Notes under the pieces: generated by a model
Told to the model about the DNA's origin: nothing
The model's input: only the letters and a program-made list of their open reading frames with translations
Databases searched by the model: none
Translations under genes and position numbers: made by a program
From: Symbiodinium natans
Lineage: Eukaryota > Sar > Dinophyceae > Suessiales > Symbiodiniaceae
Length of the DNA: 64,000 bases
Direction of reading: 5' to 3'
Assembly: GCA_905221605.1 (NCBI GenBank)
Contig: CAJNDS010002336.1
Coordinates: 101,208-165,207, forward strand
In this document: one piece after another, positions 10,690 through 21,197 of the stretch
Position numbering within the stretch: the stretch's first letter is position 1
Layout of the letters: every line of letters begins with the position of its first letter

Positions 10690-11600
10690 GGGGAAGGGGG
10701 TGAATCGACCTGAAGCCCAAGCCGAATTCGCGAAGCTGCATCGCTGTAGGTGACGCCTCATTGTGATGCCGAATTGTGTGACACTGAATTACGGCGGTGA
10801 AGCCGAATTCTGACTTCTGCAGCCGAATTACCCCCTGACGACGACTTGTGAAGCCCAATTACATCTTTGCGAAGCCGCGGTAGCCCCCGTGTCGGCACCA
10901 ACAGCATGGCTTGGGTGCCAGTTTGGGGCTTTTTTTCTACAGCAGCTTCGGAGTCTTTTGCTGAATTTGTGCCGCAGCGACCACCCCCAAGCTTGCCACA
11001 AGAGTGGGGGGGCACTCGGCCACATCTTACGAGAGCAAATGAACGCTTGCGGGACTCGCTGCGTGCCTCTTCAAGTTGCTCCCGACTGACCGCGCATCTT
11101 GGGGAACCACTCCGTGGCGTTACGAGAGCAGCTTTTGGACTCTGTGGAGGCATTTTGGAAGGCCTGTTGGTTGAATCCGTGCTCACTACTTTTGCTCCTG
11201 CTGGGTGACGCGTGTCTGTGCATGCTGCATGCCTCTAGGAGTGGCACCGGATGTGGAAGTAGCTCCCACAGGAACTGCATGTGTCGCGATTCCTTTTGAA
11301 CCCATACAACCGGTCCAGGCTTGTCGACTATACTCACTGCCGTCTCAATAAAGGCCTGAGCCAAAAAAAAAAGAGACCCCAGGACGCGTAGGAATTGGGC
11401 TGGCTAAGTCTCAATGTGGCTTCGCAATGCGTTTGCGCCTGCCCCGGCCATTGTTCTGGATGCATCTTCGCCTGCTACTAATTCGGCTTCGCAATGCGTC
11501 TTCGCCTGCCAATGCGTCTCGCCTCCTAATTCGGCTTCGCCGACTGGGCCCGTTATAGAAGCACTAATTCGGCTTGGCAAGGCGGCTTCGGCTTCAGGTC
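10690..11600. repeat. Cluster of the word AATTCGGCTTC in both orientations
   Basis: The word (T)AATTCGGCTTC(G/A)C occurs at about 11,478, 11,530 and 11,564. Its reverse complement, GAAGCCGAATT, and variants recur at 10,720-10,870. Related words are found near 10,125-10,205. The spacing is irregular. No gene is recognised in between; the plus-strand frame 10,867-11,208 has no motif. Confidence 0.55.
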
Positions 11601-11614
11601 GATTCAAACCCTCC

Positions 11615-11702
11615 CCCCCCCCCCCCCAGCCGCAGTGTATTTCTTAATTAGTTTGTCACGTTCTATCTATATATATATATATATATATGATTCAGCCCCG
11701 GC

Positions 11703-11749
<47 letters not shown>

Positions 11750-11765
11750 ACCCCCCCCCCCCTGT
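11615..11765. repeat. Poly-C runs and (AT)n
   Basis: Poly-C at about 11,612-11,628, an (AT)n tract at 11,664-11,688 and a very long poly-C run at about 11,707-11,743, followed by another at 11,752-11,762. Homopolymers this long are prone to sequencing and assembly error. Confidence 0.9.
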
Positions 11766-12143
11766 GGTGTGGTTGGGGGTTGGTTTTAGGGTTTTAGGGT
11801 TTAGGGTTTAGGGTTTAGGGTTTAGGGTTTTAGGGTTTTAGGGTTTTAGGGTTTAGGGTTTAGGGTTTAGGGTTTACGGTTTAGGGTTTTAGGGTTTAGG
11901 GTTTAGGGTTTAGGGTTTAGGGTTTAGGGTTTAGGGTTTAGGGTTTTTTTCCCCGCGGATGGGGTACTAAGATGATCCCCCCCCCCCCTGTGGTGTGGTT
12001 GGGGGTTGGTTTTAGGGTTAGGGTTTAGGGTTCAAGGTTTTAGGGTTTAGGGTTTAAGGTTTAAGACTTAAGGTTTAGGGTTTAGGGTTAGGGTTTAGGT
12101 TTTAGGGTTTAGGGTTTAGGGTTTAGGGTTTAGGGGTTTAGGA
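11750..12143 (+). repeat. Duplicated poly-C plus telomeric TTTAGGG module
   Basis: Two successive modules start with a poly-C run, then CTGTGGTGTGGTTGGGGG, TTGGTTTTAGGG and a TTTAGGG array: 11,750-11,946 and 11,980-12,143. The first array is nearly perfect, with a few TTTTAGGG units. The second is more decayed. The repeated junction shows that poly-C and telomere arrays were duplicated together. Confidence 0.9.
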
Positions 12144-12149
12144 CCGTAG

Positions 12150-12480
12150 AGTAGGCTTGGGGGGGGGGGGGGGGATACCATGGGGGGGGGGGGGGGGGCC
12201 CCAGGACGCTCGACGCTGAACCATATATATGGTACCCCCCCCCAAAGATCCACCCTTTTTCCCTTTTTCTTCCCTTTGTCGATGAGTTGTTGCTGTGTTG
12301 TTGATGCGCTACTTTACATTTTCTGTGTTTTAATAGCCAAACACATGATGATGAACGACACACGACACCATTACCTTAGTTTACTTGACCGAGGTCCCGC
12401 GAATTTAACTCGTAATTTAAAAATTTAAGTTAAATGCGGACACGTCCCTGTGAATTTAAAACTGCATTTTAAATTTAAGT
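12150..12480. other. Poly-G runs, then gene-free sequence
   Basis: Two poly-G runs at about 12,158-12,173 and 12,181-12,198, then AT-rich DNA. No gene recognised. Confidence 0.6.
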
Positions 12481-12482
12481 TA

Positions 12483-12890
12483 AATGCAGACCACCCCCAG
12501 GAACCAAGAACCAAGAACCAAGATGCCCAGGACTCTTGATTCTTGGTTCTTGGTTCCCGGGGGTGGTCTGCATTCAACTGAAATTTTTAAATGCAGTTTT
12601 AAATGCAGCCCAGCCCCAGGAACCAAGATTCCAGAATCAAGAGTCCTGGGCATCTTGGTTCTTGGTTCGTGGTTCCTGGGGCTGGTCTGCATTTAACTTA
12701 AATAATCAAATGCAGTTTTAAATGCAGACCACCGCCCAGGAACCAAGATTCCAGAATCAAGAGTCCTGAGCATCTTGGTTCTTGGTTCTTGGTTCCTGGG
12801 GTCTGCCTGCATTTAACTTAAATTTTTACAGGAACCAAGAACCAAGAATCAAGAGTCCTGAGCATCTTGGTTCTTGGTTCTTGGCATTTA
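12483..12890. repeat. Tandem array of four long palindromes (hairpins)
   Basis: Three near-complete palindromes lie at 12,483-12,574, 12,602-12,693 and 12,721-12,813, with a fourth truncated at about 12,830-12,888. Start-to-start spacing is 119 bp. Arms begin AATGCAG and carry GGAACCAAGAACCAAGAA. In the first copy the arms are about 40 nt with two mismatches around a loop containing ATGCCCAGGACT. In the later copies the loop is in the opposite orientation. AT-rich spacers contain TTAAATTTAAG. Near-identical frames on both strands follow from the symmetry and are not genes. Confidence 0.93.
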
Positions 12891-13299
12891 ACGTAGATTT
12901 TTTTAAATGCAAGTTCAAATGCAGGAAACCCCTAAGCCCACCATCTTCAACACTCCGTACAAAAATCTGGGAGTCGCGGACTCATTGCCTCTCCATACTC
13001 TGGCTCTAGGAATCACTGGCTCATTTACACCACCACAGATTCACTGACCCGCTGACGCATCAACCCACACTCACTCGACCACCGACTCACTCACTCATCG
13101 CTTGCAAGCATTAAGTTTGCGTATAAACAGGGGGAAGGGGGGGGAAGGGGGAGGGTACCAGGGATCTTCCACATAGCCAGGACCCCTAAACACCCCCCCG
13201 CCCTCCCCTTCCCTCAGCTCCACTGCGGGCTTATTCTCCAAACCCAATTGGTCTAAGGGTTCAGGGTCCCAAAGAGAAGCCCCGAAACCCTTTCGGGTC
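12891..13299. other. No recognisable gene
   Basis: Contains short CACTCACTCA-type words near 13,060-13,100 and a G-rich run near 13,129-13,153. No gene recognised. Confidence 0.5.
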
Positions 13300-14030
13300 A
13301 AGCAATTAAACCCAAACCCTTAACTTTTAAATCCTATATGGTTAAGGTTTAGAGGTCTAGATTTAGGCATTTACACATAAGTCGGCAATTAAACCTAAAC
13401 CTCAACCCTATAGGTTTAATGTTTAAAGGTTTAGGGTTAAGATTTATGGGCATTAAAACCTAAGCCCATAGAGTCTAAACCTTAGGGTATAAGGTTGAGG
13501 CATTTAAACCTTTTGGGGTCTGAACCCTAAAACCCTATAGGGCCCAAAAGGCTCAAAGGTTTTAACCTTCTAGGCGCTGAAGGTCTACATGCCCAGACCT
13601 TAGGTTTGCAAACCATTAAAGCCCATAGGGTTCAAAGGTTTTGAGCTTTTGGCAGGGTTTATTTCTAAAACCCTCACGGGTTTAGCCCTTTAGGGTTCAA
13701 ACCCTATAGGCTTAAGGCTAAGGCGGTACCTAGTTGTAGAACCTCGCAACCCTGTGATTTAGGCATTTAAACCTAAAGGTTTGGGCATTTAAACCTTAGC
13801 CCTAAACACTTTAGGGTCTGAACCCTAAAACCCTATAACCCTATAGGAGCTGAAGGTATACATGCCTAGGGTCTTTTGAGGGTTTTTCTCTACAACCGTC
13901 ACGGGGTTAGCCCTATACGGTTTAGACCCTATAGGGCTTACTGGTTTCGGGTTTAAGGTCTAGATTATCTATAGGAGTAGAACCTTACAACCCTGAAGGG
14001 CTTGAGGCTTAAATCCCTAAACCTCAATCT
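13300..14030. repeat. Decayed telomere-like words in both orientations
   Basis: Dense mixture of AAACCCTA and TAGGGTTT-like words, often back to back (for example CCCTATAGG and TTTAAACC), with GGCATTTAAACC repeated. Unlike the other telomere tracts, both orientations are intermixed. No coding frame of interest. Confidence 0.75.
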
Positions 14031-14279
14031 CGTAGGGTTCTGCCTATGTTTGCAGGGCTGCAAAGAGAAAGTCGAAGAAGTACCCACATCATGTATGTAT
14101 ATAGGGTACAAGTATTGCATGTCAAACACAGACAATGCAGAAGGCATACGGTGATGCGAAAAAAATTTAAAAAATATTTGCTGTAAGTCCCGGGAACGCG
14201 AGAATACTGTGAGCAAATATCTTTTCACTATTGCCTGAGGCCGCCAGAAGTTTTCTTTTAGATGCTTTACGCTTGCATT

Positions 14280-14475
14280 TTTGTTTTTCAGGGTGCTTCA
14301 GGTGGTTTAGGGTGGTTTTGAGTGAAAGACTAGTGAAAGGGGTACGTACTCCCGCCAGAAGGTTTTGTTTAGATACTTTACTTCTATATTTGTGTTTTCA
14401 GGATGTTTCAGGTGATGGTACGTCTCGTCAGGAGAAACGATATAACCTGCTACTGGAACTGTGTTGTCTATGGCA
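14280..14475. repeat. Dispersed copies of the 4.4-4.9 kb repeat
   Basis: Repeats TTTTTCAGGGTGCTTCAGG and TTCAGGATGTTTCAGG, followed by ACGTCTCGTCAGGAGAAACG, ATATAACCTGCTAC and TGGAACTGTG. This matches the array at 4425-4905. Confidence 0.75.
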
Positions 14476-14530
14476 AGTCTCTAAAACAGTGGATCTTTGG
14501 AGGGGGGTAGCATATATATGTATATATACA

Positions 14531-15079
14531 TACATGTGTGTGTTTGTGTGTGTGTGTGTGTGTGTCTGTGTGTGTCTGTGTGTCTGTGTGTCTCTGTGTC
14601 TGTGTGTGTCTGTGTGTGTCTGTGTGTGTCTGTGTGTCTGCGTGTGTCTGCGTGTGTCTGTGTGTGTCTCTGTGTGTGTGTGTCTGTGTGTGTGTGTGTG
14701 TCTGTGTGTGTGTGTGTCTCTGTGTGTGTCTCTGTGTGTGTGTCTCTGTGTGTGTGTCTCTGTGTGTGTCTCTGTGCGTGTCTCTGTGCGTGTCTCTGTG
14801 CGTGTCTCTGTGCGTGTCTCTGTGCGTGTCTCTGTGTGTGTCTCTGTGTGTGTCTCTGTGTGTGTCTCTGTGTGTGTCTCTGTGTGTGTCTCTGTGTGTG
14901 TCTCTGTGTGTGTGTGTGTGTGTGTGTCTCTGTGTGTGTGTCTCTGTGTGTGTGTCTCTGTGTGTGTGTGTGTCTCTGTGTGTGTCTCTGTGTGTGTCTC
15001 TCTCTCTGTGTGTGTCTCTCTGTGTGTGTCTCTCTGTGTGTGTGTGTCTCTCTGTGTGTGTCTGTGTGTGTGTGTGTGT

Positions 15080-15118
<39 letters not shown>

Positions 15119-15935
15119 TGTGTGATGGGTGTGTCTCGTGTGTGTGGTGTGTGTGTGTCTTGTGTCTGTGTGTGGTCTGTGTGTTGTGTGGTGTGTCTCT
15201 GTGTCTGTGTCTCTGTGTGCGTGTCTGTGTGCGTGTCTCTGTGTGCGTGTCTCTGTGTGGTGTCTCTGTGTGTGGTCTCTGTGTGTGTGTGTGTCCTGTG
15301 TGTGTAGTCTGAGGTCTGAGTCTGAGTCTCTGTCCCTGTCCCTGTCCGTGTCCGTGTCCGTGTGCGTGTGTGCGTGTGTGTTGCGTGTGTGCGTGTGTGC
15401 GTGTGTGCTGTGTGCGTGCGTGCGTGCGTGCGTGTGTGCGTGTGTGCGTGTGTGCGTGTGTGCGTGTGTGCGTGTGGGCGTGTGCGCGTGTGCGCGTGTG
15501 TGCGTGTGCGTGCGTGCGTGCGTGCGTGCGTGCGCGTGTGCGCGTGTGCGCGTGTGCGCGTGTGCGCGTGTGCGCGCGTGCGCGCGTGCGCGTGCGCGTC
15601 CGCGTGCGCGCGCGCGCGCGCGCGCGCGCGTGCGTGCGTGCGTGCGTGCGTGCGCGTGCGTGCGTGCGTGTGCGTGTGCGTGCGTGTGCGTGAGGTGTGC
15701 GTGAGGTGTGCGTGAGGTGTGTGTGAGGTGTGTGTGAGGTGTGTGTGAGGTGTGTGTGTGAGGTGTGTGTGAGGTGTGTGTGTGTGAGGTGTGTGTGTGT
15801 GAGGTGTGTGTGAGGTGTGTGTGAGGTGTGTGTGAGGTGTGTGTGAGGTGTGTGTGAGGTGTGTGTGAGGTGTGTGTGAGGTGTGTGTGTGTGTGTGTGT
15901 GTGAGTGTGTGTGTGTGTGTGGGTGGAGGGTTTCG
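14531..15935 (+). repeat. 1.4-kb GT-type microsatellite with evolving sub-units
   Basis: Almost pure G/T on the plus strand, with C. It is organised in zones: GTGTCTCTGTGT (14.55-15.1 kb), GTGTGCGTGCGC (15.36-15.7 kb) and GTGTGTGAGGT (15.7-15.9 kb). Alternating purine-pyrimidine GC/GT tracts favour Z-DNA. Frames up to 615 codons (Cys/Val-rich plus, His/Thr-rich minus) are artefacts. Confidence 0.97.
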
Positions 15936-16059
15936 GGTTGCAGAAGGCGTGCGCCTCTGGGTGCTCGGAGAGGTGCAAGGCCAAGCAGATATGCTCGTCC
16001 TCCCGCTCCTGGATCTCCCGCTCGTAGGAGCGGCGCGACTCCTGGACCGAACAAAACTT

Positions 16060-16294
16060 GATGGGGCTTAGGGTTTTCGTTCAGGGTTTTCCGGTTTATA
16101 GGGTTTAGGAGCCACGAACCCGAATGCAGACACATGTCACGTACGCCGCAGCGCAATGCTCGCATGATGGGTTTCCATAAATTGCAGCAAGGGGGTTGGG
16201 GTGGGTGTTGGTGGGGGGGGTTGGGGGGAGGTGTGGGGCGGGATGTGGGGGAGGGTTGGGGGGGGCGGGGGGGGGGGGGGGGGGGGGTTGGGGG
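16060..16294. repeat. Telomere-like words then G-rich tract at the LTR boundary
   Basis: TTAGGG-like words at 16,068-16,110. From 16,190 the plus strand is G-rich (GGTTGGGG, GGGGAGG) and ends in G8-C-G21-TT-G5 directly against the left LTR. It is G-quadruplex-prone. Compare the right flank at 25,933-25,968. Confidence 0.85.
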
Positions 16295-17091
16295 TGTGCG
16301 AAGTGTCCAAACCAAGGAAAACTTGCGCGTCGAAGAACTGAAAAACTGTGTCCACTATTCCGGTTGATCAGACCCAAGTAGACAAGAAAGTTGGTATATA
16401 CAGTTGTAAAGGTGTCAAGTTGCCAAAGAGGTAGCAGTATCCCTGCCAACGGGGAACACAAGGTAGCTAGCCAAGTATTCCTATGCCACTCCCGACGTCG
16501 ACTATCGGAAGGATCCCCAGAGTTGCTATCTCCAGGGGGTGATGACCTACCGCTCAAGATGTATCCACTAGCCGTCCGGCTGCGTGTTGTACACCTATCC
16601 CAGTATTCACCTGAACAGCCACCTATCCCCAGTATCCTCCGGCCTCCGGCTACGAGTTGTAAAGGGAACAGGTAACTATTCCAAGGGTTAGGGAAAAGGA
16701 TCTATCCCTCGTCAACGCCCGATCCTTTTAGCTCCTCTGGCCTCCGGCTGCGAGTTGGCTAATCGGATCCACCACGTACAGGGACACTATCCACGGGGGC
16801 GAAAACTGTACAGGCTGGGCGCAGCTACGCAGTGAAGTCAACAAAAAAGGAAGAAAGAAACAAAGGTGAACGAATATACAGTGTGCTTGAGTTGCTGTCA
16901 TGTTGCCCTGTAAGCCCAGACAGCAACAGCACACGAAACTTCATCCAGGCCCCTTCGTCTATCCCACAGTTCTGCGCACTATTCCGGCTCGTCCACGAGG
17001 AAGATAACATCTATCCCGAGGCAAACCCGAAATCAACTGACATCAAAATATCTGCACCCCCGAATACACCTGAAAGACGTGGTGCGAAACA
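16295..17091 (-). repeat. Left LTR (3' LTR of the minus-strand element)
   Basis: Starts TGTGCGAAG and ends GTGCGAAACA on the plus strand. It is virtually identical to 25,136-25,932. It contains six TATCCC words, so the element-wide motif extends into the LTR. Several short frames inside it are duplicated in the other LTR and are not genes. Confidence 0.95.
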
Positions 17092-17097
17092 CCCCCC
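17092..17097 (-). promoter_or_regulatory. Putative polypurine tract
   Basis: On the minus (sense) strand the internal region ends CACGGGGGG immediately before the 3' LTR. This is the expected place for plus-strand priming. It is short, so the assignment is tentative. Confidence 0.5.
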
Positions 17098-19180
17098 GTG
17101 ATGGGGGCGTCAGCACGCAGAGCGACGTCTCCCAGCATAAACGATGAATTCGCGAATCCTCGTCAGGTTTGCATCAGACCATCAACACAAACGCAGGAGG
17201 GATCGCCAGCATGGTCTCCAGCCCCTTTGAGGCGCCCACCACCACCCGCGATTACGAAGACCACATCGGCGACCCTCGGAAGCAACACCGTCATCCACAA
17301 ACCTTCGGAATCATCGTCTGAGCACACACGTCTTTGACGGTGCCCCAATACATGCATCCAATATGTCTGCTATTCCACATTATTTGGAAAATTGGTCTAT
17401 CACCTTCTATCCCCTTACGCCGAAACTCAGTTCAACTCGTTCAGGCTCTATCCCTCACATCGTCATCGTCGGCCTTCTCACTTGGTTCAGTACCCCTCCT
17501 AGACGATGTAGCCCATTCTTTTGCAGATGGGACTTAATGGTGGCCAGCCATGCCCATAGAAATTGTTTGACGAGGCCGAGAGGACTTACTGGTGATCAGC
17601 CACGCCTCTCCACTCACAAACAGTAACCTTCGTCACTGGTTGGTCTACGCTCGTCAGGGAACGTCCAGAAGGCCACTCGGCACCGCCGTTCGCAGTTAAA
17701 GTAGCAGCTGAGTCTCTCCCACTCGTCTCACCCTGCGCCTTCTTCACGTACGAAATGCCCTCGACGAATATATCTCCGATCTAATCTCCCTATCCCATGC
17801 TTGGCTCACGTGACAAAGTAGAGCCGCGGAGGAGCGGGCCATGGCATTCTTAACCGCTGCATCACTCCATGCGCTAGGGGCATTACTTTGCATGCACCCT
17901 GCAGATCTATCCCTTGCCACACCACCTCGTCCAACGACGTGAGGAGCCATCCCACGCACATCAGCAAACGTGACGCCGTTGACGGTGGTAGGCGCCTTCC
18001 GTCTTCTCGTCGTGGTTTCCCTTGCCCAGGGGCGTCGCAACGGCGAACTCATACTTCCACTGATAGTCGTTACTCCGGCCGCGAGGACTTAATGGTGATC
18101 AGCCATGCCTCCGCTGCCTTGCACGCCCCGTCTTGCTGCAACATTGTTTCCGCGAATAACCTCCTCCCAGGAACGTTGATTCCCACGAAGTTGCAGGCAT
18201 GCTCACAGCTAATCCTCTTCCCTCTATCCCTCCGGCCACTGGTCGTCACGTAGACGTAGACGTTCGTTAGCAATTTTCCTTTGCCAGCTTCCGGTTCACA
18301 TGCACAGCAACATGTACCACCTCTCCCGCGCACCGTACTCAGCCTCGATGTATAATCCCTTCATTCGTATCCTCAATGTAGTACCATGCGCTTCTATCCC
18401 CTCCCCCCGGCTCGTGGATACCGCAGTGACATAGACGAAGTCATATTTGTCCTTTCCCCCTGTGCCGGTGGTCTTCGCGTTGGCGCATACATTTTCCTAG
18501 ATATCGTAACTATCCCGTTCCTATACGAGCGAACTATGCGTAGACGAACTCAAACTCATAGAAAGCTCCCCCCGGCTTGCGGGCACCGCGTGGACATACA
18601 CAACGTCACACATATCCCTCCGCCCCCCAGATGTCGACCAACAAAACCACACCTATGTCCTTTCTATCCCAGGCGTTCAGCAGCAAGATACACAAGATTA
18701 ACAATACATCGTAATCCTATCCCTGTTCCGGAAGAGTCGGGCCTATCCCCTATACGTGTTCCTCATGCTCACAACGCTGCGAAATATCCCATTGAGGTTG
18801 CTGTCCGCGAAGCTCACCATGTACCATACTCCCTTTGCCTGGCAATGCACTTCCATATATCACGCAACAAATATGCTCCCTGTGACGTATGAACAGCGTG
18901 ACAAGAAACTCACTGCAACAAGTAAGTTCTCCCCGGCTCGTAGGGCTCAAGTTGACATATACATGAACATAGAGATGCCTTCCCCCCGGCTCGTACATCA
19001 CCTTGGCATCCGTAACGTTACAACTATCCCCTCGGCTATCAACACCATATGTATTCCAAGCCTTTCTGAGATGAGGTCCGACTGTTGGGCGCCAAACGTC
19101 AAGACCGGCAATGGTGTATTCAGTACGCCTTGTATCCCATCCCGGGCCAGAACAGTGAAGTAGAGGACGTGAAGCTCCGA
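17098..19180 (-). other. Element interior without recognisable pol; diverged modules
   Basis: No frame carries reverse transcriptase, RNase H or integrase motifs. Between 18,390 and 19,030 the plus strand repeats a loose module: TATCCC, C(C)CCCGGCT(C/T)G(T/C), then GACATA and a .ACGT.AC word. This suggests ancient tandem duplication. The minus-strand frame 18,750-19,313 (187 codons) partly spans the 53-bp repeats and looks like a by-product. Confidence 0.6.
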
Positions 19181-19184
19181 TGCC

Positions 19185-19620
19185 TGTATCCCTCGGGGTC
19201 GAAACAGTGAAGTAAGGGACGTGAAGCTCCGCTATCTGTATCCCTTCGGGACCAAAACATTGAAGTAAGGGACGTGAAGCTCCGCTATCTGTATCCCCTC
19301 GGGACCAAGACAATGAAGTAAGGGACGTGAAGCTCCGCTATCTGTATCCCTTCGGGACCAAAACAGTGAAGTAAGGGACGTGAAGCTCCGCTATCTGTAT
19401 CCCTTCGGGACCAAGACAATGAAGTAAGGGACGTGAAGCTCCGCTATCTGTATCCCTTCGGGACCAAAACAGTGAAGTAAGGGACGTGAAGCTCCGCTAT
19501 CTGTATCCCTTCGGGACCAAAACAGTGAAGTAAAGGACGTGAAGCTCTGATACTTCTATCCCTCTGGGCCAAAACAGTGAAGTAAGGGACGTGAAGCGCA
19601 GGTACTTCTATCCCTTCGGG
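19185..19620 (-). repeat. 53-bp tandem repeat inside the element, about eight copies
   Basis: The unit contains GAAGTAAGGGACGTGAAGCT, then CCGCTATCTGTATCCCTTCG and GGACCAAAACAGT. Spacing is 53 bp (for example 19,261, 19,314 and 19,367). Each unit carries exactly one TATCCC. Outer copies are diverged. 53 is not a multiple of three, so the array is unlikely to be coding. Confidence 0.92.
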
Positions 19621-19910
19621 AAGGTTTGAGCAGCAAAGATCTCCACTCTGTATTCCCTGCAGGTATCACAACCCCTCCACTCTGCAGTTCCTGCTTGAAG
19701 GATCCGGGCAGCAAATATCTCCAGTTCGTATTCCCTGCAGACAGAGAAGCCCTCCACCCTGCACTCCCTGCGTGCTTGCAGGATCCGGCCAGCGAAGATC
19801 TCCACTCCGTATTCCCTGTATGCAGAGAAGCCCTCCGCCCTGCATTCCCTGCTTGCTTGCAGGATCCGGCCAGCGAAGATCTCCGCTCCGTGTTCCCTTC
19901 AGATCCATGA
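19621..19910 (-). repeat. Tandem repeat of 80-90 bp inside the element
   Basis: Three to four copies of GGATCCGG.CAGC.AA.ATCTCC, then GTATTCCCTG.A and GCAGAGAAGCCCTCC. Each copy carries GTATTCCCTGC, the GGAATA variant of the element-wide motif. Confidence 0.85.
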
Positions 19911-20215
19911 GAAGCGTCGGGTAGCGAAGCCCCCCGCGTGCCTTTCTGCAACTCGATGACTTTTCCTGGTAACTGTTGATGTTCCGGCTGCTTCGTGTTG
20001 GGCAGGCAGCGGCCCGCTATGACACTCCAACTGATATAGCCCCGGCGCACAGTCGTCAAGTCGACGATGGCTATCACCACTATCCCTCCCCTTTGCGACG
20101 CCGTATCCGCCCTCCAACAGCTCCTGCGTGAAAGCGATGGAATGTCATAGGTGTATTCCCGCCTTGGCTATTCTATTCCCTGACGTCTGCGTGGCAAATC
20201 CAAACTATCCCAAAA

Positions 20216-20490
20216 TCAATCTGGCTATCCCTGCTGCACACGCTTGACTCGATGGATATCCCTTGCTCCCAAACCTTGACTCGACGGCTATCCCTGTTGC
20301 CAAACTTTGACTCGATGGATATCCCTTGCTCCCAAACTCTGACTCGATGGATTTCCCTGCTGCCAAACCTTGACTCGATGGATTTCTCTGCTCCCAAACC
20401 TTGACTCGATGGATTTCTCTGCTCCCAAACCCTGACTCGATGGATTTCTCTGCTCCCAAACCCTGACTCGATGGATTTCTCTTGCTCCCC
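20216..20490 (-). repeat. Tandem repeat of about 35 bp inside the element
   Basis: Eight or so copies of (C)TGACTCGATGGAT.TCCCTGCTCCCAAAC. The minus-strand frame reads repeated SIES(G/R)FGS.. blocks. That frame (to 20,786) also contains protein-like sequence upstream. Confidence 0.85.
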
Positions 20491-20499
20491 ATTCGGAAG

Positions 20500-20786
20500 A
20501 TGGGTCGGCAGCATTTGACGTTGAGAATGTCTCGAATGTTCAGAGCAAAGTCGCGAAGCAGCCTCTGGAGAAGTTTCTCGTGCACGGGCCCATCTTGCTT
20601 CAACCAGTTCCGCATCAGGATCTTCTCTAGAAAGTACCGCATGATGCCATCCTGCATACCCTTTCTGCTGCCACGCAGTGAGCTCGCAGTGCCTGCGCAT
20701 CCGGCTCCCCTTCCGTCAGATCCAGTGATACGTCTGACCATGCTGCGCAGAAGATCCCACGGAGACCGGTACGCTTCGTCAAACAT
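20500..20786 (-). CDS. Possible second ORF of the element (N-terminal part)
   Basis: On the minus strand the frame opening at 20,786 (193 codons to 20,205) begins MFDEAYRSPWDLLRSMVRR and continues with helical, protein-like text (YFLEKILMRNWLKQDG, LLQRLLRDFALNIRDIL). It then runs into the 35-bp repeats. It has no recognised motif. It could be a remnant of a downstream gene of the element or a second structural ORF. Confidence 0.3.
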
Positions 20787-21197
20787 CTTGCTGAAGCTTC
20801 CCTCCTCCTATGATTCGGAGAATGCGGGGGTCTGGCAAACCTCCCGGATACTTCTCGTCACGACGCGGAAGGGAATGCCCAGGGTCCCTACATGCAAATC
20901 ACACATAAGCCTAATGCACATGCCCCCGACATACTAAATTCTGCCACAAATCGCACTTGACTATCCCGCACAACCCCCTCGATAAGCAAGACCAGGAGAT
21001 ATCGCCACTCTTCAGGATACCTCGTGCCCGCCCAGTCTCATCCTCGGACGATCCAGGCCTATCGGACTATCGCAGAACTATCCAGGCTTATCCCAGATGT
21101 GTCCCACGCCTGTAAACTGACTATTCCGGCCATCCAGAACTATCCCAAAACTATCCGCTCGTATCCCAGATGCCTCAGTTGCATCCCTTGTCTGTAG

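Noticed and set aside
14428-16315. Open frames of 518 and 615 codons (minus) and 358 codons (plus)
   Set aside because: They read the GT/CA microsatellite (His-Thr, Cys-Val repeats) and have no independent coding signal.
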